Origin: Strigamia acuminata
Lineage: Eukaryota; Arthropoda; Chilopoda; Geophilomorpha; Linotaeniidae
Assembly (NCBI GenBank): GCA_949358305.1
Contig: OX442318.1
Location: 3,272,501 to 3,336,500, forward strand
Length of the DNA: 64,000 nt
Direction: 5' to 3'
How positions within the stretch are numbered: the stretch's first letter is position 1; each line of letters starts with the position of its first letter. Under the pieces are notes generated by a model, which saw only the letters and a list, made by a program, of their open reading frames with translations, had not been told where the DNA came from and made no database searches. The position numbers were made by a program, and so were the translations under genes. Shown one piece after another: positions 1 to 12,000 of this stretch.

Positions 1-3000
1 ATGGCAATTTTTTCCGGCTTCCACCAGATTGTCGCAGGGCATCGTGTCGCCGGAATAGACTAATTTGGCGCCATTCGTCAATCTTAATACCACACCAAAC
101 GCCAGACCACGGTGTATTACTTTAACGGTGCTCATCTAAAGATAAAACAAAATTATATTACGATATTTTATCTAATTTACATCAAAAAAGACGAAATTTT
201 GAAATATTTCATCAAATTTACATCAAAAAAGATGAAATTATGTCGTATTAAATCCAATTTATATAAAACAATAAGAAATTTTGATTTTTTTTATCAAATT
301 TACATAAAAAAATGAAATTTTGAAATATTTCATCAAATTTACATAAAAAAATGAAATTTTGAAACATTTCATCAAATTTACGTCCAAAACGATGAAATTT
401 TGAAATATTTCATCAAAAAAGATTAAATTATGTCATATTTCATCAAATTTACATCAAAAAAGATTAAATTATGTCATATTTCATCAAATTTACATCAAAA
501 AAGATTAAATTATGTCATATTCCATCAAATTTACATCAAATAAAACATAATTTTTACCTCTTTCAAATCTAAATGTTGCAACATATCGTTGTACTTGTCG
601 GCCATTAATTTTCGCTGATCGTGGATAATATCGAAGTTGGAAATCAATTCGAATTGCTCTAAAATTGGGCTGAAAGATTTATGATACGCGGTCAGCCACC
701 TATCGATGGTATTTGGCGCTAATAACAGAAATTTCCTCTCGGTTGTTCCCATTTCATCTAAAACTTTTCGTCTTTCGTGTAAAAGTTTAATGAGCCCCTG
801 AAAAATACAATTTAATCAATTCAAACACGATTCAAGCAAAAATAAATACACAAATTCAATTCACCGTGTGATGATCGGCGTGCAGATGCGAAATAAAAAT
901 GGCGACCAAATTCTTCATGATCGAGTCCGTCTCGGTCTGGCCGAAAAAGCGTAAAATTTGTCCGTAGCTTCCTTCGCCGCAATCGAGTATCATCCATTTG
1001 TCGTCGCTAAAAGCAATAAAATTGATTAAATCTAAATTTTTGTTACATAATTTGGTAAATTTTACTTTAATTTGAGTAAAATACACGTCACATTCCGCGC
1101 TTTGCTCGGGATGCACGAACCCGTACCGAGGAAAATGACCACTGGATATTTAGCATCTGGAAAAAAAATGGTTCAAAATTAAGATTTAGTCATTGTGGAC
1201 CCGGGCATATATTAAATAGATAACTTGAAACACCATATCTGAACTTTTATGTCAATTTTTAACCCATAAAATGTACAATTTTGTGCCTAAAGAAGGAAAA
1301 TTTCAAGTCCAAATTCATTTTTGTGCCTAGAAATTAAATTTGTCAAGTCTAAAATTCATTTTTGTACTTTAAAAATGGATTTTTCAAGTCTAAATTTCAG
1401 TTTTTGTGCATAAAGAAGGAATATCTCGAGTCTAAAATTCATTTTTTGTGCCTAAAAAAGAAATTTTTCAAATATAAAATTTATTTTTGTGCCAAAAATT
1501 AAGTTTTTCACGTGTAAAATTCATTTTGTGCCTAAAAGATTAGGATTTTGTTGAATATTTAAGTCTAAAATTCAATTTTGCACCTAAAAACACAATTTTG
1601 TACATGTTTGTGTCTAAAAAATTTATAAAAATTCCTATTGGGGGTTCAAAAAAAGCTTAAAACCTGCAACAGCTTCATTTGCGCTTTTCTCCAGCGACGT
1701 TTTAAACATCCGATACTTTTCGTCCCAATTCGGGGTGCTAACAACTTCGTCTAAATAAACTTGCGGTTCTAAACGCACAATTCGACTCCTAAAAACAAAA
1801 ATCAAACATCAAAACAGCGAAAAACTAAAAACATTTTATTTTCCACGACTCTACCTATCTAAACCCAATTTAGGCTTAATCTGATATTGCATTAACGGCT
1901 CGGCAAGAACGTAATTCGGCTCCTCAGTCTCATTCGTTGCTGATTCGCAGCTGGATTTAAGCAAAGGGAATATTTCTGGGTGAATTACATTCAATTTATG
2001 TTGCAGTTTGTACACCGCGGCATTCGCTAGACCCGAACACGACTCGTTGAGCAGTAAATGCACAGTTGTGGATGGAAACCTGAAATTTAAACATAAATGT
2101 CGTTGAATCAAATTGTATACAAATTCAATGAAGCATTATCCGTTTTTAGGCCAAAAAATACAAAAATAGAAGAACTTGTAGCCCCAAAAAATGCATTTTA
2201 GGCTGTTTTTAGTCGTACAAGCTGAATTTTACGCACAAAAATCATTTTTTATTCGACACAAATGCATTTTAGGCCATTTCAGGCACAAAAATACATTTTT
2301 ACCCAATATAAATGCATTTTATGCCATTTTTGGGCCATTTGAAGGCACATAAATGCATTTTATGCCATTTTTAGGCCATTTGAAGGCACAAAAATACATT
2401 TTAAAGCTATTTTTAAGTACAAAAATACATTATTAACTCTACACATGCATTTTAGGCAATTTTTATGCACAAAAATACATTTTTTACCCAATATAAATGC
2501 ATTTTAGGACATTTTTACATGAGAAAATGCATTTTTACCCCAAAATTAAATCATTTTAGGCAGTTTTTATTTATAAACATGCATTTTATGCAAATTTTAG
2601 GCTTAAAAATCAGTAAACAGTCTACCTTGACATCCAATCCTTGTATTTTGGATGATTCAACACCCGATTCGGCGTAAAATGAACGATCAATTGCGCCACA
2701 TTATCCGCACACTCCGCGTCAACAGTTTGATGTTTCTTAAACGCCCCGGTCTCCGAAAGCGAATCGAGAAAATCCTCGGTCGGACATTCGATTATGATAA
2801 AAACCAAGCCCGGTTCCGTCGGCGAAACCACCTCGGCCGACTTGACCACTCTCCCGTCGGACAAAGTCACGTCTTCGCCTTTCTTCAGTTTCCCCAGCAA
2901 AGGCCCGCTGTGCAAATAAACGCCATTTTTATTATTTTAGTTTAGTTGGTTCAGTTTTTCGGTGTGTTTACACTGGGATGCCCAAACGAGCGCACTCGTC

Positions 3001-4983
3001 CATTAGTAAATGGCCGTGTGCAGCGTGGTTTTTGCAGATGTATGCGACGCTCACGTCGCGGGTGTCGAGTAATTGCGGTGCAAGTTTTTGTCTTTTTGCA
3101 GCTATAAAGAGAAATGTTAAAGTTTGTGAGTTAATACGGAGTCTTGAACCGAAAAGGTGCATTTTCGCATCTAAAAATACATTTTGGAGCAAAAAGAGTG
3201 TGTTTTTTTTTAAACCAAAATGTGCATTTCTGTGTCTGAAAATACGTTTTGGAACAGAAAAAGTGCATTTTTGTATCTAAAAATACATTTACATTCGAAA
3301 AATTTCATTTTTAGACCGAAAAAGTGCATTTTTAGACCAAAAAAGTGCATTTTTAGACCGAAAAAGTGCATTTCAGACCAAAAAAGTGCATTTTAGACCA
3401 AAAAAATGCATCTTAGACCGAAAAAGTGCATTTTTAGACCGAAAAAGTACATTTTTAGACCGAAAAAGTGCATTTCACACCAAAAAAGTGCATTTCAGAC
3501 CAAAAAAGTGCATTTTAGACCAAAAAAATGCATCTTAGACCGAAAAAATGCATCTTAGACCGAAAAAGTGCATTTTTAGACCGAAAAAGTACATTTTTAG
3601 ACCGAAAAAGTGCATTTCACACCAAAAAAGTGCATTTCAGACCAAAAAAGTGCATTTTAGACCAAAAAAATGCATCTTAGACCGAAAAAGTGCATCTTAG
3701 ACCGAAAAAGTGCATTTTTAGACCGAAAAAGTGCATTTTTAGACCGAAAAAGTGCATTTTTAGACCGAAAAAGTGCATTTTTAGACCGAAAAAGTGCATT
3801 TTTAGACCGAAAAAGTGCATTTTTAGACCGAAAAAGTGCATTTTTAGACCGAAAAAGTGCATTTTTAGACCGAAAAAGTGCATTTTTAGACCGAAAAAGT
3901 GCATTTTTAGACCGAAAAAGTGCATTTTTAGACCGAAAAAGTGCCTTTTTTGTATATAAAAATACACTGTTTAACTAATTGGAACCAAATTATTTCATTT
4001 TTTAACTGAAAACACTTATCTCCCTAAATGTAAACTTAAATTACTTCTTCCTTATTTTATTACATTTTTCTGACGGCGATGGCGACCGAGATCTCGAACT
4101 GTTGCTTTGCCCGTCGCTAGAATTATCATTTGACTCATTTAAACCCCTATTTAATTCCAAATCCAAACATTTACTACTGTAAATCGGCACACTCTCAATC
4201 CTCAACACTCCATCTTCAAACACCGGATCAAAATATTCATGTTTATCTAAAAAAAAAAAAAATTAAAAAATTAGAAAAAAAACCAAAAAAAAACCCAAAA
4301 AACCAAAAAGCCACAAACATACTTATTTTCACATGTGCCACGCTTATAAACGAATGCATACTCCCAAACAAACTCTCCTAAACACAAAAAAAAACAATAA
4401 AAATCGATCCCAGACACATTTCGCATCAAATTTACAATCCTCGGCGGCCCGTGCAACGTGTAATTCACGACCCCCATGTCCTGGAACGTCAACGTCAACC
4501 CCGCGAGGCCTCCAACGTTGTCCCAATGTTTATAAGTGACAAAAATGTTTTCGGTTTTGTTGATTTTGAGTTTGTGCTCGTTCGATAATCGTTGTAAACC
4601 TTCGCCGCAGTTGAATAAATAACTGAAAAAGGGTTTAATAAGTGGTTTATCTAGGCATTTCGATGGTTATTGTACCTTTGGTGGTCCGAGGTGACGCATA
4701 CTGATTTTGGGGTCCCATTTGCACCGGTCCCGATCACTTGGAGATTAATTATCGAGGCCGGTTCGTTCTTGTATTTCCCTCTGTTTACACGAAATTTCGC
4801 TTTATTTGCGCTTTTGCGGGTTTCTTTCGGCATTTCTAGTAAGAATTTAATGAATTCGCGATTAGAATCGGAGAAATATCGACTCAAAGTTAAATTTTGA
4901 ACCAAATTTTGTAGTTTTTTCACGCAATTAGGTAAAGCAGACGGAAATTTGCTTATGCCATGCAGCGGACAGGAAGCGGCCAT
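1..4983 (-). CDS. ELAC2: Ribonuclease Z, long form (ELAC2 type), 3' end beyond window
   Basis: Zinc phosphodiesterase that cuts the 3' trailer from precursor tRNAs in nucleus and mitochondria. About 12 coding exons are visible. The first (4677-4983) starts at ATG 4983 with MAASCPLHGISKFPSALPN, a possible mitochondrial leader, and the next region gives INLQVIGTGANGTPKSVCV, the inactive N-terminal metallo-beta-lactamase fold. The active C-terminal fold begins with LGTGSCIPSKARNVT (about 1,040-1,150) and carries the metal motif SHLHADHHT (about 860-890). The last visible exon (from about 115 down to 1) has VYSGDTMPC, so the remaining C-terminus lies left of the window. The gap between N- and C-terminal halves marks the long form. 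Several introns are packed with minisatellites. The upstream neighbour PPP1R2 is divergent, about 240 bp between start codons. Family identity is secure; exon edges are approximate. Confidence 0.93.
170..545. repeat. AT-rich tandem repeat in an ELAC2 intron
   Basis: Imperfect units of roughly 35-45 bp built from CATCAAATTTACATCAAAAA followed by GATGAAATT or GATTAAATTATGTC. It lies between the exon ending near 140 and the exon starting near 557. No coding signal. Confidence 0.7.
1240..1640. repeat. Degenerate minisatellite in an ELAC2 intron
   Basis: Diverged units around AAATTCATTTTTGTGCCTAA recur about ten times with variable spacers. It is a weaker relative of the TGCATTTT-type arrays elsewhere in the window. 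Confidence 0.6.
2130..2600. repeat. Degenerate TGCATTTTA-type minisatellite in an ELAC2 intron
   Basis: Recurrent ATGCATTTTAGGC and ACAAAAATACATTTT blocks with irregular spacing of roughly 20-40 bp, between two ELAC2 exons (about 1,853-2,080 and 2,626-2,907). Confidence 0.6.
3160..3960. repeat. 21-bp minisatellite array in an ELAC2 intron
   Basis: From about 3,690 to 3,945 a near-perfect 21-bp unit (GACCGAAAAAGTGCATTTT plus two bases) repeats about a dozen times. Upstream, 3,300-3,690 holds variant units including a repeated block (3,370-3,480 resembles 3,480-3,660). Because 21 is a multiple of three and the unit lacks stops, several frames stay open across the array. Those reading frames are artefacts. 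Confidence 0.9.
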
Positions 4984-5222
4984 TTTAAACCGTTGTATTT
5001 TACACCCCGGTCCTAATAAAATAAATCCAAAGAGAAGAAGCAAACCCGAAAACAAACGAAATATTAAATTAAACGAAATATTAAATTAAACGAAATATTA
5101 AATTAAACGAAAAGAAGAAATTAAATAAAAATTAATAAACATAATTTAATAGAATTTTTTAATTTTTAAAAAAAATTTAATTCAATGGCGGCGGAAAGAG
5201 TGCGGGACTCGAAAACACAGCA
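4984..5222. promoter_or_regulatory. Probable shared promoter of divergent ELAC2 and PPP1R2
   Basis: Only 239 bp separate the two divergent start codons, so both promoters and 5' leaders must lie here or overlap upstream exons. It contains four near-identical copies of a 17-bp unit ACGAAATATTAAATTAA between about 5,055 and 5,110. No clear TATA box position could be assigned. The promoter role is inferred from gene layout. Confidence 0.5.
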
Positions 5223-6055
5223 ATGGCGGATAAAATACAGAAAGTACCTGTAAAGGGGATATTAAAAAGCTCAAGTTTCGATAAAAATGAGCCGGTAAAG
5301 AGGTAAAAACACAAACAAAACGTGTATCTTAATTAAAAAATCCATTTTGTAAAAATTCCCATCTAAAACCGACAAACCCATTGACTTTTTTCCAATTTTC
5401 GCAGCTTGAAGGAGATGAAATGGGACGAAATGAACATCCTCCAAACATTGCATCCAGCGGACAAAGACTACGGCCACATGAAAATCAGTGAACCCAAAAC
5501 CCCATATAGTTACTACAGAGACAGCGACGACACAAACAGCAAAGAAGCGCGCTCGGACGACGAAGTCGACGGCCTCGACGCCGATTTATTGGCCAAAAAG
5601 TGCAAAAAATTCACATTTTTCGCCCATTTTCACTCATTTAACGTCGAAAATTAATTTCTAGGATCCAATTGGGATCGTCTAAACCTCCAAAAGTCCTCGA
5701 GGAATCCAGCGAAGACGAATTATCCGACGAAAGCGATGAACATAAAGGTTTAAAGCCAGAAAAAAGTTCTCACAACCTCAAAGTCGGTCGAAATTCGTTT
5801 CAATTAATTTTTTTGTTGTTGTCCTTTTTTGTAGCTAAGCGGAAATTCTTCGAACAGAAGCGCAAATTGCATTATAATGAGTTTTACGCGGTGAAATTGG
5901 CGCGGAAGTTGATGGAACAAGAGCACGACGATGTGGAAGAGGAGGACGAGGAGGAGGACGAAGATGGGGAGAAGAAAGTCCAAGATTCGTCCGATTCGGA
6001 GAATACACCGTCATCTGTTCAAGGGCCGTCCGGGTCGAGGGATGTCGATCTCTAG
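5223..6055 (+). CDS. PPP1R2: Protein phosphatase inhibitor 2 (PPP1R2 family)
   Basis: Heat-stable regulator of protein phosphatase 1. Four exons: 5223-5302, 5405-5599, 5662 to about 5,790, and about 5,835-6055. The start ATG 5223 gives [17 protein letters not shown], where KGILK is the conserved PP1-contact motif near the N-terminus. Exon 2 gives [20 protein letters not shown], the conserved WDE segment. The last exon carries [19 protein letters not shown], the KLHYNE helix that enters the PP1 active site. It ends in an acidic Glu/Asp-rich tail and the peptide SGSRDVDL. Length about 170-180 residues fits the family. The donor of exon 3 is ambiguous by a few bases. Confidence 0.92.
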
Positions 6056-7237
6056 AGTTTTGTGTCGAAAAAATGGAAATTGGAGATGAAAAATTCAATT
6101 AAAGGCCGAAAAATTGGAAATTGGCGGTGAACAAATTCAGTTTTTGTCCGAAAAGTTCAATTTTTGTACGAAACATTCAATTTTTGGCCGTAAAATTCGA
6201 TTTTTGGCCGTAAAATTCGATTTTTGGCCGTAAAATTCGATTTTTGGCCGTAAAATTCGATTTTTGGCCGTAAAATTCGATTTTTGGCCGTAAAATTCGA
6301 TTTTTGGCCGTAAAATTCGATTTTTGGCCGTAAAATTCGATTTTTGGTCGTAAAATTGGAAAATGGATGTAAAAAATTGAATTTTTGGCCGAAAAAATGG
6401 AATTTCTTCACGAAAAAAATACAAAAAAATCCTTCTTCCGTAGTCAAATCTTCGTGTTGTGAGACCACCTCGGAGTGTTCATGATTTAACGCTTGTTAAA
6501 CGTCGTCTCACTCGTTAAGATTGAAAAAGATTTCCCAAAAAAAAAAGAATTTTAAATAATTCTTTAAAAAAAAATCGAAAATTGCACTTTTTCATTCTTT
6601 TTTCTTTTTTTTTCTTTTTTTTTCACTTTTACTTTTTATGGTTTTTTTCATTTAACATGAATGGATGTGAACATGCGTGAACATGTACAAAGTGAAACAA
6701 TATACACAAAATGAGTTTAAACGTTTAAACGAAAGGTGCCATGTTGTTTTTTCGTTTTTTCGTTTATTTTTTGTTTTTGCTTTTTTAATTTCTCGTCTCT
6801 CTCGTGATGATAAACTTATTATGAATGTCGATTTGTTTGTTTACATTTGTATGGACAAGGAACCGAATTAATAACATTTGTTGTAGCGTTATAAAGTATT
6901 CGAAATAATGGTTAATGTGTGTATATAATATATATATATAATATTGTACTTACAAGAATAGTGCTTGTTTTGATTTTTTTTTTATTCTTGCGAATGAAAA
7001 TTGTTAATATAGTGCTAGATTATTAGTTCCTGATATTGTATATAATAAAACATAAAAGCGAAACACGATTTAAACGTTTATTTTATTAAAAATCTGCATT
7101 TTACAGCAAGAAATTTCCAAGTTTTTCATTTAGGGTTAAGTTTGTAGTTACACATTTTCTCACCAGGTGGTACTGATCACCTTTCTAGTTGAGTTGTGGG
7201 TTCAGAATTGGTCTGGAATTTGTTAGATTTGACAAGC
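6056..7237. other. Gene-free gap between PPP1R2 and TTC4
   Basis: Holds the PPP1R2 3' region with a minisatellite (6,126-6,360), then homopolymer-rich AT sequence with polyT runs near 6,600, an AT dinucleotide stretch near 6,930, and AATAAAAC near 7,044 as a possible polyadenylation signal. I see no convincing coding exon. The TTC4 5' leader should lie at its right end. Confidence 0.6.
6126..6360. repeat. 20-bp minisatellite downstream of PPP1R2
   Basis: Nine or so near-perfect 20-bp units (TTTTTGGCCGTAAAATTCGA) between about 6,180 and 6,350, flanked by diverged units. Likely lies in the 3' untranslated region or just beyond it. Confidence 0.9.
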
Positions 7238-8884
7238 ATGGCTGGCGTGAAAATAACCGATGAAGAGAGGGAAGAGTTAGCGAAAAAATTGGATAAATCT
7301 TTGGAGGATTACATAGCGAGTAAAGCGAAAAATAAACGAAATACAGAGTTCGATAAAGAAGCGTTTGAAAAAGTTTGTAGTTGTTTGTGATCGTTTTAAT
7401 TCACTTAAATTTGATTAAATTTGATTAATTTCCAATTTTCTCCACAGGCGCTCGAGGAGCATCCGGCATTTATTTCATCTTTGCCTGAAACTGGAGAATT
7501 ACCACCTTTAGTCGAAGCTTTGCAAGCATTAAAATACGATGCAGACGAGAACGAACCGGAGGGTAAAATTAAAATTGAATTTCTACGATTTTTTTTAAAA
7601 TTTTGTTATTAATTTTAATTTGTTTTGATTTTTAGAGTTGGCACAAACGTACAAAGAAGATGGGAATTATAACTTCAAATTGAAGCAATATCGGTTTGCA
7701 ATGAAGGCGTACAGCGAAGGATTGAAGCAGAAATGTGGAAATGATGATTTAAATTCACAATTGTATGGGAACCGAGCAGCATGTCATTTTCATTTGGGTA
7801 TAAACGCACGAAAACGTGAATAATGTGAAAATTTTGATCATTTTGACAATTTTTCACGATTTTTAACAATTTTTACACAATTTTTAACGATTTTTACACG
7901 ATTTTTTACTATTTTTTATTATTTTTCACGATTTTTAATGATTATTTCGTTATTATTTGCAGAGAATTATCGTCTCGCGTTAAGCGATTGCGAGGAATGT
8001 TTGAAATTAAATGAGAAGAATCTTAAAGTACATATTCGTGGAATTGAGTGTTGTTTTCGGTTGAAATTGCACGACAAAGCACTCAAATTGTGCGCGAGTG
8101 GATTGAAGGTGTTCGACGACGACTCAAAAATCTTAGAATTGGAGAATAAAATAAAGAAACAAAAAGTAGTCAACAAATTAAAAAAAAAAATTTTTTTAAT
8201 TATAATTTTTCATTTTCATATAGAAAGTCGACGAACGAGATAAAAGGAAAATAAATCTAGACACGAATCGAAAAAAGGCCGAAAACAAACGAGTATGGGA
8301 AGCCATCACAAGTCGTAAATTAAAATTGGCCGAATTTCTAACCCCGGATCACTCGGATCAAGTTCCGGATCTCGAAACTCTGAACTCCGCTCATCCGCAA
8401 TCGTCGGTCAGCAAAGTATACTTGGACGAAACCGGACAAAATCTAACGTGGCCTGTTCTGTTTTTATACCCCGAACACGGACAAATGGATTTCATCGAGA
8501 AATTTCACGAAAACTCAACATTCAAACACCACTTGGAAGCCATCTTTGGATCTGACGAACCCGCGCCACCCTGGGACGAAACCGGGAACTACAAAAATGG
8601 CATCTTGCAAGTAAATAAGCCTAACCTTAAAAATCCCCAATTTTTACCAAATTTTAACCAAATTTAAACTAAAGAAAATCAATATTTCATTCCAGATTTA
8701 CTTCGAGGACGTTCCAACCAACTCGCTCGTCAAAATTCCCATTTCCAAAACCCTCCTCGCCGCCATTTCCGACTTTCGTTACGTCATCAATGGCGGCACG
8801 CCATCTTTCATAATCCTCCCAAAAAACGACACAAAATTCAAATTAAACTTTATCGAGAGATACAAATCCCTCGATCGACTTTAA
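7238..8884 (+). CDS. TTC4: Tetratricopeptide repeat protein 4 (TTC4; Dpit47/Cns1-type HSP90 co-chaperone)
   Basis: Co-chaperone family that links HSP90/HSP70 to translation and nuclear client proteins. Six exons join in frame: 7238-7372, 7448-7562, 7636-7797, 7963-8165, 8224-8610, 8696-8884. The protein begins MAGVKITDEEREELAKKL; the start at 7238 is preferred over an earlier in-frame GTG because it matches the family N-terminus. The TPR block runs from ELAQTYKEDGNYNFKLKQY through LYGNRAACHFHLENYRLAL to LKVHIRGIECCFRLKLHDKA. The C-terminal Cns1/TTC4 domain includes WPVLFLYPEHGQMDF and PPWDETGNY, ending IERYKSLDRL. Length about 395 residues agrees with the family. It converges with ABCD3, about 210 bp apart, with AATAAA sites between. 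Confidence 0.94.
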
Positions 8885-9094
8885 TAGGCGCTTAAAATAA
8901 AAATCTCGCCCAAAACAAATAAAATTCTGTCATTGTACAATAATTTTTAAAACAAAAAAACAAATAAATTGTATAACATGATTTTTTTTCCGTGCAGAAA
9001 AACACTTGAAGTGTAACGTTTTTGTAAGAAATATTACAAAATAAATAAATAAAACGTTCGTGACGAATCTGACGATCAAATCGCGTGTTTATTG

Positions 9095-12000
9095 CTACGA
9101 TCCGAACTCGCTGGTCGATTCCTCAATCGGTTTGAATTCGTATTCGCCTCGTCCGTCCAATCTCAGGTAGTAATCGTGGTGTTGCCACAGCGATTTGCGA
9201 TGGGACACCGTGAATAGAGTGATGCCGGCCTGTCTGCAATATTGGTACATGGAGCCCTCGACGTCGACACTGACGGCGCTCGTGCATTCGTCGAGGATTG
9301 CAAATTGTGGTTGGTGGTAGAACAAGCGCGCCATCTGCACAATTTGAAAAAAAATTAATCTTCTTTCTTAGTCTCGTGCGCTTGATTTGATTTAAAGTGT
9401 TTCTATTTTTATGCGTTGAAATGCGTTTAAGCAATTCAATGCACAGTTTTTAGTCTAAAATTACAAAAAGCAAAAAAAATCCTTTTTTTTCACTTTAAAA
9501 ATGGATTTCAACAGCTAAATACTGAATATTTATGTTTAAAACCTTGAAAATATATTTACACGCTTAATAAAAGCATTTCCACGCTTAATAAAAGCATTTC
9601 CACGCTTAATAAATGCATTTCCACGCTTAATAAATGCATTTCCACGCTTAATAAATGCATTTACACGGATAATAAATGAATTTACACGCATAATAAATGC
9701 ATTTACACGCATAATAAATGCATTTACACGCATAATAAATGCATTTACACGCATAATAAATGCATTTACACGCATAATAAATGCATTTACACGCATAATA
9801 AATGCATTTACACGCATAATAAATGCATTTACACGCATAATAAATGCATTTACAAATTTTACAAGCATAATAAATGCATTTACATGCGTAATAAATGCAT
9901 TTACATGCGTAATAAATGCATTTACATGCGTAATAAATGCATTTACATGCGTAATAAATGCATTTACATGCGTAATAAATGCATTTACACGCATAATAAA
10001 TGCATTTACACGCATAATAAATGCATTTACACGCATAATAAATGCATTTACACGCATAATAAATGCATTTACACGCATAATAAATGCATTTACAAATTTT
10101 ACAAGCATAATAAATGCATTTACATGCGTAATAAATGCATTTACATGCGTAATAAATGCATTTACATGCGTAATAAATGCATTTACATGCGTAATAAATG
10201 CATTTACATGCGTAATAAATGCATTTACATGCGTAATAAATGCATTTACATGCGTAATAAATGCTTTTACGTGCATAATAAATGCATTTTATGCTTAAAA
10301 CTGCATTGTTTATGCTTAAAACTGCATTGTTTATGCTTAAAACTGCATTATTTATGCTTAAAACTGCAGTATTTATGCTTAAAACTGCAGTATTTATGCT
10401 TAAAACTGCATTATTTATGCTTAAAACTGCATTATTCATGCTTAAAACTGCATTATCTATGCTTAAAACTGCATTATTTATGCTTAAAACTGCATTGTTT
10501 TGCACCAACTCACAGCGATCCTCTGCTTCTCTCCTCCGCTCAGCACATCCATCCAATCCTGCACCGAATCCAACCCGCCTTCCCGCTCCACCAAGTACTT
10601 CAACTGAACCTAAAACAACAAAACATCAAAAACCTCCCAAAAACCAAAAGCAGCGCCAAAAACGCACCAATCCCAAAAACTTCATCAAAACCTCATCCGC
10701 GATCTTCTTCCCTTCGCGCTGGTCCGAAATCGTGTCCGGATAAATGACCTGGTCACGCAATGAGCCCAGCGTCATGTACGGACGCTGCGGGATGTAAAAC
10801 AACTTGCTCCTGTCCGGTTTGGTCAAAACTCCCCCGAAAAGTGGCCACAACTGCGAGAAAAATAAAATTAACGTTAGAAAATGGTCAAAAATGAACAATG
10901 GCCGCTTACTTCGCCCAATATCCTGAATAGCGAGCTTTTGCCGCAGCCGTTGGGGCCGCAAACGAGCACGTTCATGCCGGACTTGACTTGGAAGCTGAGT
11001 TCGTTGACCAGGACGTCGCCGTTCGGCGTGACGAGAGGGACTTTGTCGAAGTGGATGACGAGGTCCTGGATGATGACGCGGCCGGAGCCAGGGATTAGTT
11101 TGTTTGGTTGGAGGATTCCGTTGGGTTTGGAGAGGGTTGGGTCGTTGGTGGTCACCATGGTGCGTTCGTACCGGCCTTTTTGGAGGTCTTCTAGGACTTG
11201 GATCAGTTCTGTCATTCGAACTGTAAAACTGAGGAGAGTAACGTTAGAAATTGTTGGATTTTGTGCAGAAAAAATGCAATTTTTTGCCCAAAAAGAAATT
11301 TTTTGCCTAAAAAGTGTAATTTTTGCCTATAAAGTCTAATTTTTGCCTAAAAAGTCTAACTTTGTGCCTAAAAATGTTACATTTTAATTTTAAAAAATTC
11401 ATTTTGTGCCTAAAATTGCAACGTGCCTGAAAATAAAATTTTGTGCCTAAAAATAAAATATTGTGCTTAAAAATGCTATTTTGTACATACAGATGCAATA
11501 TTGTGCGTAACAAAACTGCATTTTATGCCTAAAAAAAATCATTAAATTGTAATTTTATGTCTATAAATATATTTCTGTGCCGAGAAATGCATTTTTTCAA
11601 TTATTAAATGCATTTTTCATCCAAAATGTCAAAATGTCCATTTTTACGGCTAAAATGTAAAATGTGCACATATTGATGCATTTGTGTGTTTAATCAATTC
11701 ATTTTTTGTTGCTAAAAGACAAATATTTAGTTGATAAACACAATATTTTCCTCCTAAAACATTTACCCAGCTAAACGTGACAGTTCTCTGCCGGCTGTAA
11801 CGAGTCTGCCTATCGATTCGGCTAATTTCAGTAAAAGCTTTCCACTCGTATAGTAATTTTGTTGTCGCACATCGTGCGTTTCGGAGTGCATGCGCGAAGA
11901 ACGATTGAAAAATGGCTGGCAAATGATCAAATAACCAACAACCATCGCCAAATCTAAAACAAAACAAACAAATTTAATAACTCAATCAACAAATTCAGTG

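Noticed and set aside
3670-3978. Open frame with seven-residue DRKSAFL repeats
   Set aside because: Same artefact: a 21-bp minisatellite in an ELAC2 intron, open on both strands.
9536-10747. Long open frames (up to about 300 codons) on both strands across the ABCD3 intron array
   Set aside because: The 21-bp unit is a multiple of three without stops in several frames. The predicted proteins are pure 7-residue repeats and overlap each other on opposite strands, and they lie inside a well-supported intron.
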